A stretch of DNA of 64,000 nucleotides from Saccharibacillus kuerlensis DSM 22868 (lineage in GTDB: Bacteria > Bacillota > Bacilli > Paenibacillales > Paenibacillaceae), in the NCBI RefSeq assembly GCF_000378145.1, contig NZ_KB899278.1, positions 364,013 through 428,012 of the forward strand. The letters run 5' to 3'. The notes under the pieces were generated by a model, which was given only the letters and a program-made list of their open reading frames with translations, was not told where the DNA came from and did no database searches. The position numbers and the translations under genes are program-made. Every line of letters starts with the position of its first letter. The stretch's first letter is position 1. Of this stretch, positions 36,595-45,129 are shown piece after piece.

Positions 36595-37842
36595 TTATTT
36601 CAAAACCGACGCCAGATCATCCAGCGATACATTTACCTGTTCGCCTGTTTCCATCGATTTGACGGCAATTTCTCCGCGCTCCAGCTCGTCTTCGCCCAGA
36701 ATTGCCGTGTAGCGTGCTTTCATACGATCAGCCGATTTCATTTGTGCCTTCATCTTGCGATCCAAGTAATCGCGATCGACCGAGAAGCCCAGCCGGCGCA
36801 GCTTGTGCAGCTGCTTGGTGACTTCGTCGCTCGCCTTCTCTCCAAGAGCGATCAGATACACGTCCAGCGGTTGTTCGTCTTCAATCTCTGTCTGCTGGTC
36901 GGCCAGCAGCAGCTGCAGACGCTCCATGCCGATCGCCATGCCGATTCCCGGCTGATCCGGTCCGCCGACTTCGGCGACCAATTTGTTGTAACGTCCACCG
37001 CCTCCGATCGTATCGATGGCGCCGATGCCGCTCTTCGTCTTGAATTCAAATGCCGTCAGTGTGTAGTAGTCCAACCCGCGAACAAGACGTGGATTGATAA
37101 TGTACTCAACTCCCATAGCGGTCAAATTGTTCTGCACCGCTTCAAAGTGAGTTTTGCTTTCTTCGTCGAGACTGTCCAAAATAGACGGCGCGTTCGTGAA
37201 CTTGTCCTGATCGACTTTGCAGTCAAGTACTCGCAGCGGATTACGGTCAATGCGCCCCTGACAGTCTTTGCACAGCGTATCGCGCATTGGATTCAGGAAC
37301 TCCAGCAGACGTTCGTTATAGGCCGCACGCGAAGCCGCATTGCCGACCGAGTTGATTTCTACGCTTGTCCCTTTAAGACCGATATCTTCAAAGAACTGCA
37401 GACCGAATGCGATAACTTCCGCATCGATCGCCGGTTCAACCGATCCGATCGCTTCGATGCCGAACTGATGGAACTGCCGGTAACGTCCGGCCTGCGGACG
37501 CTCCTGACGGAACATCGGTCCAATGTAATACAGCTTGGATACGTCAGGTTCTCCATACAATTTGTTCTCTACATAGGCGCGAACTACACCGGCCGTTCCT
37601 TCCGGGCGCAGCGTCATTGCGCGTCCGCCCATATCCTGGAACGAGAACATTTCCTTCTGTACAATATCCGTTGTTTCGCCTACACCTCGCTGAAACAGCT
37701 GCGTATATTCGAAGATTGGTGTACGAATTTCGCGATAATTAAAACGTCTGCTCAGATCACGCGCTTTACGCTCTACATACTGCCATTTTTCTACCGTTCC
37801 CGGCAGAAAATCTAGAGTGCCTTTCGGCTTTTGAAAATCCAT
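36595..37842 (-). CDS. hisS: Histidyl-tRNA synthetase
   Basis: A 415-residue class IIa synthetase. Motif 2 is GPMFRQERPQAGRYRQFHQFG, the two His-specific loops are around RGLDYYTLTAFEF and GGGGRYNKLVAEVGG, and the C-terminal anticodon-binding alpha/beta domain starts near LDVYLIALGEKA. The ATG at 37842 follows a GGGAAAAGAAACC stretch, and the frame upstream is not coding-like. A small hairpin (CCGGCC/GGCCGG, 37863-37880) lies before the ribosome site. Expression is governed by the T-box leader. Confidence 0.97.
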   Translation of the reverse strand: MDFQKPKGTLDFLPGTVEKWQYVERKARDLSRRFNYREIRTPIFEYTQLFQRGVGETTDIVQKEMFSFQDMGGRAMTLRPEGTAGVVRAYVENKLYGEPDVSKLYYIGPMFRQERPQAGRYRQFHQFGIEAIGSVEPAIDAEVIAFGLQFFEDIGLKGTSVEINSVGNAASRAAYNERLLEFLNPMRDTLCKDCQGRIDRNPLRVLDCKVDQDKFTNAPSILDSLDEESKTHFEAVQNNLTAMGVEYIINPRLVRGLDYYTLTAFEFKTKSGIGAIDTIGGGGRYNKLVAEVGGPDQPGIGMAIGMERLQLLLADQQTEIEDEQPLDVYLIALGEKASDEVTKQLHKLRRLGFSVDRDYLDRKMKAQMKSADRMKARYTAILGEDELERGEIAVKSMETGEQVNVSLDDLASVLK

Positions 37843-37913
37843 GGTTTCTTTTCCCTTCCTTTCCGGCCTCCACGGCCGGGTTCTTTTTATAAATATCAAA
37901 ATTTATAAACACC

Positions 37914-38340
37914 AAAAAGCCCCAGGTCCGCCGTCTATGCCGTTATTACGCATAGTACAGGGACGAGGGACCGTGTATACGAATCTCCCGTGGTGCCACC
38001 CACATTTCGGGCCGTTTCTCGATCCAAACGCCTTGCAGACGTATCGAGAAATGCAAAAACCCGCTTCATTCAAGACGGTTAACGCCCGTCAATTTCGCGT
38101 ATCGGCTACTTGGACTCCAAGAAAAAGGTTGGGCACACTTATCCAGCCTATTCTTCCGTCTTTCGCCGTACGTTCTCGGGGAGGTCTTTCGTTCAGCCTC
38201 TACGCGGAATTCTTCCAGCCACGGAATTCCTCTCTTGTGCGCATCGATTTCTGAATTACTTTTTCCCGTCATTGAATCATCATATTAACGGTGAGCTCTC
38301 CACCTAATTGAGAGGTAAATGCTCACTGCGTTTGTTATAT
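37914..38340 (-). promoter_or_regulatory. T-box riboswitch leader of hisS-aspS
   Basis: The minus strand has the T-box element GGGTGGCACCACGGGAG (38001-37985), a variant of the AGGGTGGNACCGCG consensus, followed by a terminator stem (about 37972-37914, CTATGC/GCATAG at its top) and a run of five T. About 340 bases lie upstream, enough for Stem I, II and the antiterminator. Uncharged tRNA-His should turn it on; a His CAY specifier is expected but I have not located it. Confidence 0.92.
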
Positions 38341-38346
38341 TTTATG

Positions 38347-38375
38347 ATTGTAATCAAGTGCATCGTTAAAGTCAA
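38347..38375 (-). promoter_or_regulatory. SigA promoter of the hisS T-box transcript
   Basis: -35 TTGACT (38375-38370), a 17-base spacer and -10 TACAAT (38352-38347) on the minus strand, immediately before the T-box leader. The remaining sequence up to 38600 holds only the terminator at 38463-38495. Confidence 0.75.
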
Positions 38376-38462
38376 CCGTCTGCTTGAACAGAAAATGTCT
38401 TATCGGTGAAGAGAGCGTTATCATTATTTAAATCCAAAGGTAAATAAAAAGTAAAAAAGGAC

Positions 38463-38495
38463 AAAAAGTGACCCGCAGGCTGCTGCCGCGGGTCA
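38463..38495 (-). terminator. Intrinsic terminator of the glycine-rich unknown gene
   Basis: Stem TGACCCGC / GCGGGTCA with CTTTTTG after it on the minus strand, 106 bases beyond the stop. Confidence 0.7.
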
Positions 38496-38600
38496 TTCAA
38501 ATTTATTTAAGGGGGTCATGTTTTTAATATACCCGCCTCTTGTTAAAGGAATGTGAATCTAATATTACAATTGCATGACAATGATCGTTAACGTTATGTC

Positions 38601-39050
38601 TTAATCGTAAATATGAACATAACCGTGATTTTGACGCAGTTTACGAACAATATCCCGATAATCTTCGTCTTTGACCTTTACGGAAAGCGTATAGGTCAGA
38701 TTCCGAAGATCTTCTTCGGAAGCGTTCTCATAAGTAGAATCGACTTCCTCCTCATCGATTGGCTGCCCACCAAGGTCGCCTGAAGAGCGATGTCCCGGAA
38801 CCGGAACGGCCTGATCTCCAATCATACTGCCTGAACCACCGGAACCTGCTGCGCCTGCATTGTATCCGGCATTCGTTGTACCTGAGAGCGGAATCAGCGG
38901 GACAACAACTCGACCTCCAGTGCCGCCAAATCCTTGACCTCCCTGCAGTTCTCCGACTTCGAGCTGCTCGGTATTGAACGCCATCAGACTCATTCTTGCG
39001 CCTTCTGCTTCGCTTTCCGTTTTAAAATAAGCTTGAAGATGTTTGGACAT
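38601..39050 (-). CDS. Unknown protein with glycine-rich linker between two short modules
   Basis: A 149-residue hydrophilic protein I do not recognise by name. An N-terminal module (about residues 4-36, LQAYFKTESEAEGARMSLM onward) and a C-terminal module (about 118-148, YTLSVKVKDEDYRDIVRKL onward) both read strand-helix-strand and may be two halves of one ferredoxin-like fold. Between them lies a Gly/Ala/Ser linker of about 50 residues and an acidic stretch (DEEEVDSTYENASEED). The start resembles YflT-type stress proteins only loosely. GGAGGGAATTACA precedes the ATG. It is monocistronic with its own terminator. A stress or envelope role would be a guess. Confidence 0.8.
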   Translation of the reverse strand: MSKHLQAYFKTESEAEGARMSLMAFNTEQLEVGELQGGQGFGGTGGRVVVPLIPLSGTTNAGYNAGAAGSGGSGSMIGDQAVPVPGHRSSGDLGGQPIDEEEVDSTYENASEEDLRNLTYTLSVKVKDEDYRDIVRKLRQNHGYVHIYD

Positions 39051-39126
39051 TGTAATTCCCTCCTTTATATTGGACGTTCACTATACAAATCAAATTATTG
39101 AGTAGGATCTTGGATGTATAGAGGAA

Positions 39127-39151
39127 GCAAGGCCGGCTTAAAACCGGCCTT
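39127..39151 (-). terminator. Hairpin after the DJ-1 family gene, possible terminator
   Basis: GC-rich stem GCAAGGCCGG / CCGGCCTTGC with a seven-base loop, 17 bases after the stop; the T-run is poor (CTTCC). Confidence 0.45.
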
Positions 39152-39167
39152 GCGGAACCTTATCAAC

Positions 39168-39674
39168 TCACAAAGCTTTCAGGATTTCGCGGACAAACGC
39201 AGGCTCATCTTCAGGAGTACGGGAGGTAATGAAGTTTCCGTCCACGACGACCTCCTCATCCTTGAACTGAGCACCCGCATTTACCATATCGTCCTGCAGC
39301 GGCGGATACGCAGTAATCGTACGGCCTTTAAGCAGGTCAGCGCTGGCAAGAATCTGCGGGCCATGACAGATGGACGCAATCGTTTTCTTAGCAGCATTAA
39401 CGTCTTTGACGAATTGAATGATCTGATCGTCGAGACGCAGATTTTCCGGCGAAGAACCGCCCGGAATTACGACGGCATCGTAGTCCGAAGCTTTTGCCTC
39501 GGAGATCGCTTTGTCCGTCGTATACTCGGCTTTCCCCTGTTTGCCTGTTACTTTTTCACCGGCTTTAAGACCGATAATATCTGCAGTGTGACCAGCTTTG
39601 GTCACCTCATCATAAGGAACCTGCATTTCGGAATCTTCAAATTCATTTGCAAGCAAAAAAGCGACTTTACTCAT
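39168..39674 (-). CDS. DJ-1/PfpI family protein (general stress protein 18-like)
   Basis: A 168-residue class I glutamine-amidotransferase-fold protein. The nucleophile elbow Cys is in SICHGPQILASADLL, the partner Glu in LLANEFEDSEMQVP and a His beside the Cys completes the site. It resembles B. subtilis YraA and YfkM, which respond to aldehyde or thiol stress; deglycase or protease activities have been claimed for the family. The ATG at 39674 has GGAG 11 bases upstream; the earlier frame is not supported. Confidence 0.92.
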   Translation of the reverse strand: MSKVAFLLANEFEDSEMQVPYDEVTKAGHTADIIGLKAGEKVTGKQGKAEYTTDKAISEAKASDYDAVVIPGGSSPENLRLDDQIIQFVKDVNAAKKTIASICHGPQILASADLLKGRTITAYPPLQDDMVNAGAQFKDEEVVVDGNFITSRTPEDEPAFVREILKAL

Positions 39675-39792
39675 GGATAAATCGGCTCCTCTCCAGGTTG
39701 TTCGTAGTGTTTGTGTTCTCGCTTTCTTATTACCCTGCCCTTTGGGACTTCTAACATCAAGATCTTTTGACATCAAGATAACGGACACAAAG

Positions 39793-39833
39793 AAAAACCG
39801 TTCCTGCAGTACCCAAAGGCAGCTGAAACGGTT
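39793..39833 (-). terminator. Intrinsic terminator after dtd
   Basis: Stem AACCGTT..AGCTGC / GCAG.AACGGTT on the minus strand followed by TTTC, 26 bases after the dtd stop codon. Confidence 0.7.
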
Positions 39834-39859
39834 GAACAAAACAATCCTATACAAACGAA

Positions 39860-40303
39860 TTATTCCCTGCTGTCGACAATCAGTGTTACCGGACCCCAGT
39901 TTGTCAGGGATACATCCATCATGGCTCCGAACACACCGGTCTCGACCTTTAATCCCCGGGCGCGCAGCGCTTCGTTAAAAGCTTCATACAGCTCCAGAGC
40001 GGGCTCGGGGCGGGCTGCGGCCATGAAGTTAGGACGTCTACCCTTACGGCAGTCTCCATAGAGCGTAAACTGGGATACAGACAGGATCGAACCGCCAACA
40101 TCTTCGACGCTGTGGTTCATTCTGCCGTCTTCATCTTCAAAAATGCGCAGTCCAGCCGCTTTGTCAGCCAGATACAGAGCATCTTTCTGCGTATCGTCGC
40201 CGGTGACGCCCACCAAGATCGTCAAACCGTGACCAATACTGCCGACCGTCTCCCCGTTCACCTCGACGGAAGCCGACTTGCAGCGTTGAATAACAAGTCT
40301 CAT
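39860..40303 (-). CDS. dtd: D-aminoacyl-tRNA deacylase
   Basis: A 147-residue homodimeric enzyme removing D-amino acids from tRNA. The signatures are [17 protein letters not shown] with the oxyanion-hole residues and [14 protein letters not shown] with the cross-subunit Gly-Pro pair that rejects L-amino acids. The start [15 protein letters not shown] is the usual one. It follows relA by 51 bases on the same strand, a conserved order in Firmicutes, and they are likely cotranscribed. Confidence 0.97.
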   Translation of the reverse strand: MRLVIQRCKSASVEVNGETVGSIGHGLTILVGVTGDDTQKDALYLADKAAGLRIFEDEDGRMNHSVEDVGGSILSVSQFTLYGDCRKGRRPNFMAAARPEPALELYEAFNEALRARGLKVETGVFGAMMDVSLTNWGPVTLIVDSRE

Positions 40304-40354
40304 GAAAAACCGAGCTCCTTCATTACTGGGAAAGCGTCAGTTGTACGCCTCCCA

Positions 40355-42547
40355 TTATTGCATGATCCGGTGTACCGTGTAGACATCGCGCACCCGTTTG
40401 ATCCGTTCCACCACTGCCTGCAGATGCTCGGTATTGCGGATCAAGATCGTAATATGCACGAGGGCCATCTTGTTTTTGTCCGCACGTCCAGAAACGGCGG
40501 TCATGTTGGTCTTGCTCTCGGAAACGGCCTGCAGCACTTCGTTCAGGAAGTCGCGGCGATCCAGACCCGTAATCTCAATATCAACGCTGAAATTCGATTC
40601 TACAGCCTCTTCCCATTCTACCTCGATTACGCGAGCGGCTTCTTCACCGTCGCCTGCTCCCGGGATGTTGGTACAGTCTGCACGGTGAACAGATACTCCG
40701 CGGCCGCGGGTAATGTATCCGACAATCTCGTCACCCGGCACTGGATTGCAGCAGCGTGCGAAGCGAACGAGTAGGTTGCTCGCTCCCTTGACTTTGACAC
40801 CGTTAGTCGGACGCTTCTTCTCTTTGTCAGAAGGAGCAGCTTTCACTTCACGGATCTCATTGGTCAGCTCCAGATGATTATTGCTTTCTTCCTGCTCGCG
40901 GCGCCATTTTTCCGTCAGGCGTGTTACGACCTGGGAAGCCGTGATTCCGTTGAAGCCGATCGCGGACAGCATATCGTCCGTATCATTGAAAGCGAATTTG
41001 TTGGCGACTTCAAGCAGCTTGTCGTCAGTCAACCATTCCGAAGTTTCGAGCCCCAGCTTCTTGATCTCGCGCTCTAGACCTTCGCGACCTTTTTCTACAT
41101 TTTCTTCACGGCGTTCTTTTTTGAACCACTGCTTGATTTTGCTTCGCGCATGCGACGATTGAGCGATTTTCACCCAGTCCTGACTCGGCCCGTACGAATG
41201 TTTGGAAGTCAAGATCTCCACAATATCGCCCGTTTTCAGCTTATGGTCCAACGGTACAATACGGCCGTTTACCTTGGCTCCAATCGTTCGGTTGCCGATC
41301 TCCGTATGAATGCGATAAGCAAAGTCCAGCGGACCGGATCCGGTAGGCAGCTCGATAACCTGTCCTTTCGGTGTGAACACGAATACAAGGTCGGAAAAGA
41401 AATCCATCTTGAGAGACTCGACAAATTCCGACGCGTCTTTGGCTTCGTTTTGCAGTTCGATAATTTCTTTGAAGAACGGCATTTTATTCTCAAGTCCGCC
41501 GCCCGGTGTAACCGTTGTGCCCTCTTTGTAAGCCCAGTGGGCCGCAATACCGAATTCCGCCGTACGGTGCATGTCCCAAGTACGGATCTGCACTTCGGTC
41601 GGTTCGCCGTTCGGTCCGACGACAGTCGTGTGAAGCGACTGATACATATTTGCTTTCGGCATAGCGATATAATCCTTGAATCGGCCCGGCATTGGCTTCC
41701 ACAGCGTATGAATAATGCCCAGTGTTGCATAACAGTCTTTGACGTTGTCTACAAGGATGCGGATCGCAAGCAGGTCGTAGATTTCGTTGAACTGTTTGTT
41801 TTTGTTGGTCATTTTTTTATAGACGCTGTAAATATGCTTGGGACGGCCCGACAAATCGGCTTCAATGCCCATTTCCTCAAGTTTTTCTCCGATTCGTACA
41901 ATGACATCGGAAATAAACTGCTCACGCTCAGCGCGCTTTTTGTGCATCAAATTGGCAATTCGATAATACTGCTGGGGATTGAGGTAGCGGAGCGCAATAT
42001 CCTCCATCTCCCATTTGATCGCGGAAATACCGAGCCGGTCGGCGACAGGACAGAATATCTCCAGCGTCTCGTAAGCGATCCGGCGCTGTCCTTCTTCCGA
42101 CTGATGCTTGAGCGTGCGCATATTATGCAAACGGTCGGCCAGCTTGATAACAATGACGCGGATGTCCTGCGCCATTGCAATGAACATCTTGCGGTAGTTT
42201 TCGTTCTGCTGTTCTTCCTTGGAGCGGAATTTGATCCGTTCGAGCTTGGTCAGCCCGTCGACGAGCATTGCACAGGTTTCCCCGAAATGCTCACGGATCT
42301 CTTCCAGCGAGACAGTCGTATCCTCGACGACATCGTGCAGCAGAGCCGCTTCGATCGATGTCGTGTCCATCTGCATACCCACGACAATGTCTGCAACCGC
42401 CAGCGGATGCAGGATATACGGCTCACCGGATTTTCGGACCTGGCCGGAATGGGCCTTATCGGCGAATTCGTAGGCTTCCCGAATGCGGGGGAGGTCCGAC
42501 TCTCGGATATAAGCGGACGCCTTTTCAAGTAATCGTTCAATGCCCAT
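40355..42547 (-). CDS. relA: Bifunctional (p)ppGpp synthetase/hydrolase Rel
   Basis: A 730-residue long RelA/SpoT homologue controlling the stringent response. The HD hydrolase domain has HPLAVADIVVGM and EAALLHDVVEDTTVSL (active His-Asp intact); the synthetase has MPKANMYQSLHTTVVGPNG; then TGS (VFVFTPKGQVIELPTGSGPL), a helical region, the zinc-finger-like CCNPVPGDEIVGYITRGRG, and a C-terminal ACT domain (VDIEITGLDRRDFLNEVLQ). Both activities should be present. It is the first gene of the relA-dtd unit, with GAAAGGACTCA before the ATG. Confidence 0.98.
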   Translation of the reverse strand: MGIERLLEKASAYIRESDLPRIREAYEFADKAHSGQVRKSGEPYILHPLAVADIVVGMQMDTTSIEAALLHDVVEDTTVSLEEIREHFGETCAMLVDGLTKLERIKFRSKEEQQNENYRKMFIAMAQDIRVIVIKLADRLHNMRTLKHQSEEGQRRIAYETLEIFCPVADRLGISAIKWEMEDIALRYLNPQQYYRIANLMHKKRAEREQFISDVIVRIGEKLEEMGIEADLSGRPKHIYSVYKKMTNKNKQFNEIYDLLAIRILVDNVKDCYATLGIIHTLWKPMPGRFKDYIAMPKANMYQSLHTTVVGPNGEPTEVQIRTWDMHRTAEFGIAAHWAYKEGTTVTPGGGLENKMPFFKEIIELQNEAKDASEFVESLKMDFFSDLVFVFTPKGQVIELPTGSGPLDFAYRIHTEIGNRTIGAKVNGRIVPLDHKLKTGDIVEILTSKHSYGPSQDWVKIAQSSHARSKIKQWFKKERREENVEKGREGLEREIKKLGLETSEWLTDDKLLEVANKFAFNDTDDMLSAIGFNGITASQVVTRLTEKWRREQEESNNHLELTNEIREVKAAPSDKEKKRPTNGVKVKGASNLLVRFARCCNPVPGDEIVGYITRGRGVSVHRADCTNIPGAGDGEEAARVIEVEWEEAVESNFSVDIEITGLDRRDFLNEVLQAVSESKTNMTAVSGRADKNKMALVHITILIRNTEHLQAVVERIKRVRDVYTVHRIMQ

Positions 42548-42956
42548 TGAGTCCTTTCCGATTCCTTTCTATAAGAAAATGAAGCCTGTCCGCGAAAACC
42601 GCATTCAGGCGTGTCGACAGAGTTTTCCTTTCATTATGCCTTTTAGGCCAACCCCCGTCAATGCGTGCAGGGAAATTGTTGCTTTCTTCACGAAAAGCTC
42701 ACTTTGTCCGCAGTGCAGAGACTTTCAACGCAGAAAACCTCTAAATCCGAAAGTTATTCATTTTTTTCGCAAAAATGTTATTGAAAAAAAACAAAATTCT
42801 CTATAATCTAGTTAAGATGATCGAGCGCGTACGGATTTGGCTGCTTCAGCCGTGGTTTATCACCGTATTCTTACCCGTGTTTCATCCGCCAAAAAGCCGC
42901 TTCTCCCATTTTTTTCGGAGCGGCTCAAACTTATGCCCTTTAAGGAGTGAGAGTCA
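42548..42956. other. Divergent leader between relA and the uracil permease gene
   Basis: For the plus strand, TTATTG (42778-42783), 18 bases and TATAAT (42802-42807) form a promoter candidate for the permease, leaving a leader of about 145 bases. It has a small hairpin GGCT/AGCC (42839-42853) and a larger one, AGCCGCTTCTCC / GGAGCGGCT (42894-42926), just before the ribosome site. On the minus strand the larger hairpin ends in TTTTT, so it would terminate antisense transcripts heading for relA. I see no PyrR-type attenuator or known riboswitch. Confidence 0.5.
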
Positions 42957-44276
42957 TTGCAGCGCGAAATTCAAGTCAATGAAATGCCGCCGGTCGGACC
43001 GGGTCTTCTGCTCAGCCTGCAGCACCTGTTCGCCATGTTCGGCAGTACCGTCCTCGTTCCGAATATTTTCGGTGTGGACCCAAGCGTTATTTTGCTGATG
43101 AACGGTATCGGCACTCTGCTGTACATACTGATCTGTAAGGGACGCATTCCGGCCTACCTCGGATCAAGCTTTGCCTTTCTAGTGCCTGTCGGCGCCGTAC
43201 TCGGTACGCCGGGCAATATGGAAAATTACTCTAAAGCGCTGGGCGCATTTATTGTGATCGGCGTGGTCTTCATCCTCGTTGCCCTGCTGGTCAAGGTTGC
43301 CGGTACCGCTTGGATCGACTTTATGTTCCCTCCGGTCGTTATGGGCTGCGTCGTTGCCCTGATCGGACTTGAGCTTCTGCCGGTTGCAGCCAATCTGGCC
43401 GGTCTGCTCGGTACAACCGATCCGAATACGGGAGTCATCAGCTACAGCACCCAAGCGATCGTAATCTCTCTCACCACGCTCGGCGTTACCGTCCTCGGTG
43501 CCGTACTGTTCCGCGGTTTCCCGAAAATCATTCATATTCTGATCGGTATTGCAGTCGGTTATCTCGTCGCTTTCTTGATGGGTGAAGTCAATACGGCTGC
43601 CGTAGCCGACGCCAGCTTCATATCGCTGCCGAACTTCACGACACCGACCTGGGACTTGGCCGCGATCTTTACGATTCTGCCGGCGGCACTCGTCGTTATC
43701 GTCGAACATATTGGTCACCTGCTCGTAACAAGCAATATTGTCGGTAAAGATCTATCGAAAGACCCGGGTCTCCATCGCTCACTGCTTGGCAATGGTGTCT
43801 CTACCGTACTGTCTGGCTTTGTCGGTTCGACACCGAATACGACATATGGAGAAAATATCGGCGTTATGGCACTGACCCGCGTTTACTCGGTCTTCGTTGT
43901 CGGCGGTGCAGCGATCATCGCGATCCTGCTGTCGTTCTCCGGCACCTTTTCCGCAGCGGTCGCCAACATTCCCGGTCCGGTTATGGGCGGTGTCTCGCTT
44001 CTATTGTTTGGAGTTATCGCCGTTTCCGGCCTGCGTATCTTCGTCGAACAAAAAGTCGATTTCTCAAAATCCATTAACATGCTGCTCGCTGCGCTCATTT
44101 TGGGCACAGGACTTAGCGGCATTAAGTTGACGATCGGCGAAGTGGAACTTAAAGGAATGGCTCTTGCCACGATCGTCGGTATTGTAGTCAATCTGATTTT
44201 CCGCCTGATCGCCCTGATCGGATTGTCTAACGAGCAGGAAGAAGCTCCACCGGAAGTTAAAACGCCGGATATTTGA
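42957..44276 (+). CDS. uraA: Uracil permease (NCS2 family)
   Basis: A 439-residue nucleobase:proton symporter with about 14 hydrophobic segments. UraA-type features are GPGLLLSLQHLFAMFGSTVLVP in parts at the start, AYLGSSFAFLVPV in TM3, the substrate Glu in VVIVEHIGHLLVTS (TM8) and GFVGSTPNTTYGENIGVMALT (TM10). The NCS2 group includes uracil and xanthine carriers; the FAMFGSTVLVP and EHIGH versions fit uracil. The TTG at 42957 has AAGGAG nine bases upstream. It is a single gene away from any pyr operon, closed by a terminator. Confidence 0.93.
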   Translation: MQREIQVNEMPPVGPGLLLSLQHLFAMFGSTVLVPNIFGVDPSVILLMNGIGTLLYILICKGRIPAYLGSSFAFLVPVGAVLGTPGNMENYSKALGAFIVIGVVFILVALLVKVAGTAWIDFMFPPVVMGCVVALIGLELLPVAANLAGLLGTTDPNTGVISYSTQAIVISLTTLGVTVLGAVLFRGFPKIIHILIGIAVGYLVAFLMGEVNTAAVADASFISLPNFTTPTWDLAAIFTILPAALVVIVEHIGHLLVTSNIVGKDLSKDPGLHRSLLGNGVSTVLSGFVGSTPNTTYGENIGVMALTRVYSVFVVGGAAIIAILLSFSGTFSAAVANIPGPVMGGVSLLLFGVIAVSGLRIFVEQKVDFSKSINMLLAALILGTGLSGIKLTIGEVELKGMALATIVGIVVNLIFRLIALIGLSNEQEEAPPEVKTPDI

Positions 44277-44381
44277 TCCATACCGTTTGATTTACGAAAT
44301 GCAGTCAGTTGATCATTCTGCTTACATGCCTTAAAAGATCAGAATCAAAAGACAAAAAACACAAAAACAAAAGATATAGAT

Positions 44382-44425
44382 AAAAGGCCGTACCTTTTCC
44401 TTCCGGAATGGGTGCGGCCTTTTTC
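44382..44425 (+). terminator. Intrinsic terminator after the uracil permease gene
   Basis: Stem AAAAGGCCG.ACC / GGTGCGGCCTTTT and a T-run, 105 bases after the stop. Confidence 0.8.
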
Positions 44426-44460
44426 GAAATCATACTGCCGTACGGTCATTCTGAAAAAAC

Positions 44461-44513
44461 AAAAACCGCCGTTTGCTCCCACTTACTCAGCAGGGTGTCA
44501 AACGACGGTTTTT
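44461..44513 (-). terminator. Intrinsic terminator after apt, bidirectional
   Basis: Stem AAAACCGTCGTTTG / CAAACGGCGGTTTT (one mismatch) with a T-run on the minus strand, 41 bases after the apt stop. It also has T on the plus side. Confidence 0.85.
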
Positions 44514-44554
44514 AGGATAGCTAATCGCTAATCAGCTTGCAATCCTTCGAAATC

Positions 44555-45067
44555 TCAGCCTTTGATCAGGTGGAACACTTCGACATCATTAAGACGGCTG
44601 CGTCCGTTCAACTCTTCCAATTCGATCAGGAATGCCGCACCTACAACATTGCCGCCAAGCTGGTGAACCAAATCAACGGATGTTGCAATCGTACCGCCGG
44701 TCGCAAGCAGATCGTCGGCAATCAGAACGTTTTGTCCTGGCTGCACAGCATCGATATGCATAGCCAAGCAATCCGTACCGTATTCCAGATCGTATTCGAC
44801 TTCTACCGTCTTGTACGGCAATTTTCCGCTTTTACGAATCGGTACGAAACCGACGCCAAGCGCATAAGCCAATGGAGCACCTACAACGAAGCCGCGTGCT
44901 TCAGGCCCTGCGATCAGGTCAATCTTCAGATGTTCGACCTGTTTCTTCAAAGCGTCGATCGCCTCACGGTATGCCGGTCCATTTCCGAGCAATGTCGTAA
45001 TGTCCTTAAAGCTGATACCCGGCTTTGGAAAATCGGGGATCACGCGAATATGCTGATTAAAATCCAA
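44555..45067 (-). CDS. apt: Adenine phosphoribosyltransferase
   Basis: A 170-residue type I phosphoribosyltransferase salvaging adenine to AMP. The PRPP-binding loop is [14 protein letters not shown], the purine specificity segment [20 protein letters not shown], and the N-terminal [16 protein letters not shown] is diagnostic for Apt. The TTG start at 45067 has AGGAGGAG six bases upstream. It follows recJ by 62 bases, the conserved recJ-apt order, so cotranscription is likely. Confidence 0.97.
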   Translation of the reverse strand: MDFNQHIRVIPDFPKPGISFKDITTLLGNGPAYREAIDALKKQVEHLKIDLIAGPEARGFVVGAPLAYALGVGFVPIRKSGKLPYKTVEVEYDLEYGTDCLAMHIDAVQPGQNVLIADDLLATGGTIATSVDLVHQLGGNVVGAAFLIELEELNGRSRLNDVEVFHLIKG

Positions 45068-45129
45068 ATCAATCTCCTCCTAGGTCTTGTTTCTCGGATA
45101 CTGCGGCAGAAGAACATCGTTCGCCCTGC

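Noticed and set aside
41150..42532. 460-codon plus-strand frame inside relA
   Set aside because: Shadow frame opposite a strongly conserved gene.
44382..44513. Two hairpins as a paired riboswitch between uracil permease and apt
   Set aside because: Each is a simple terminator for one of the two convergent genes, with T-runs in the right direction.
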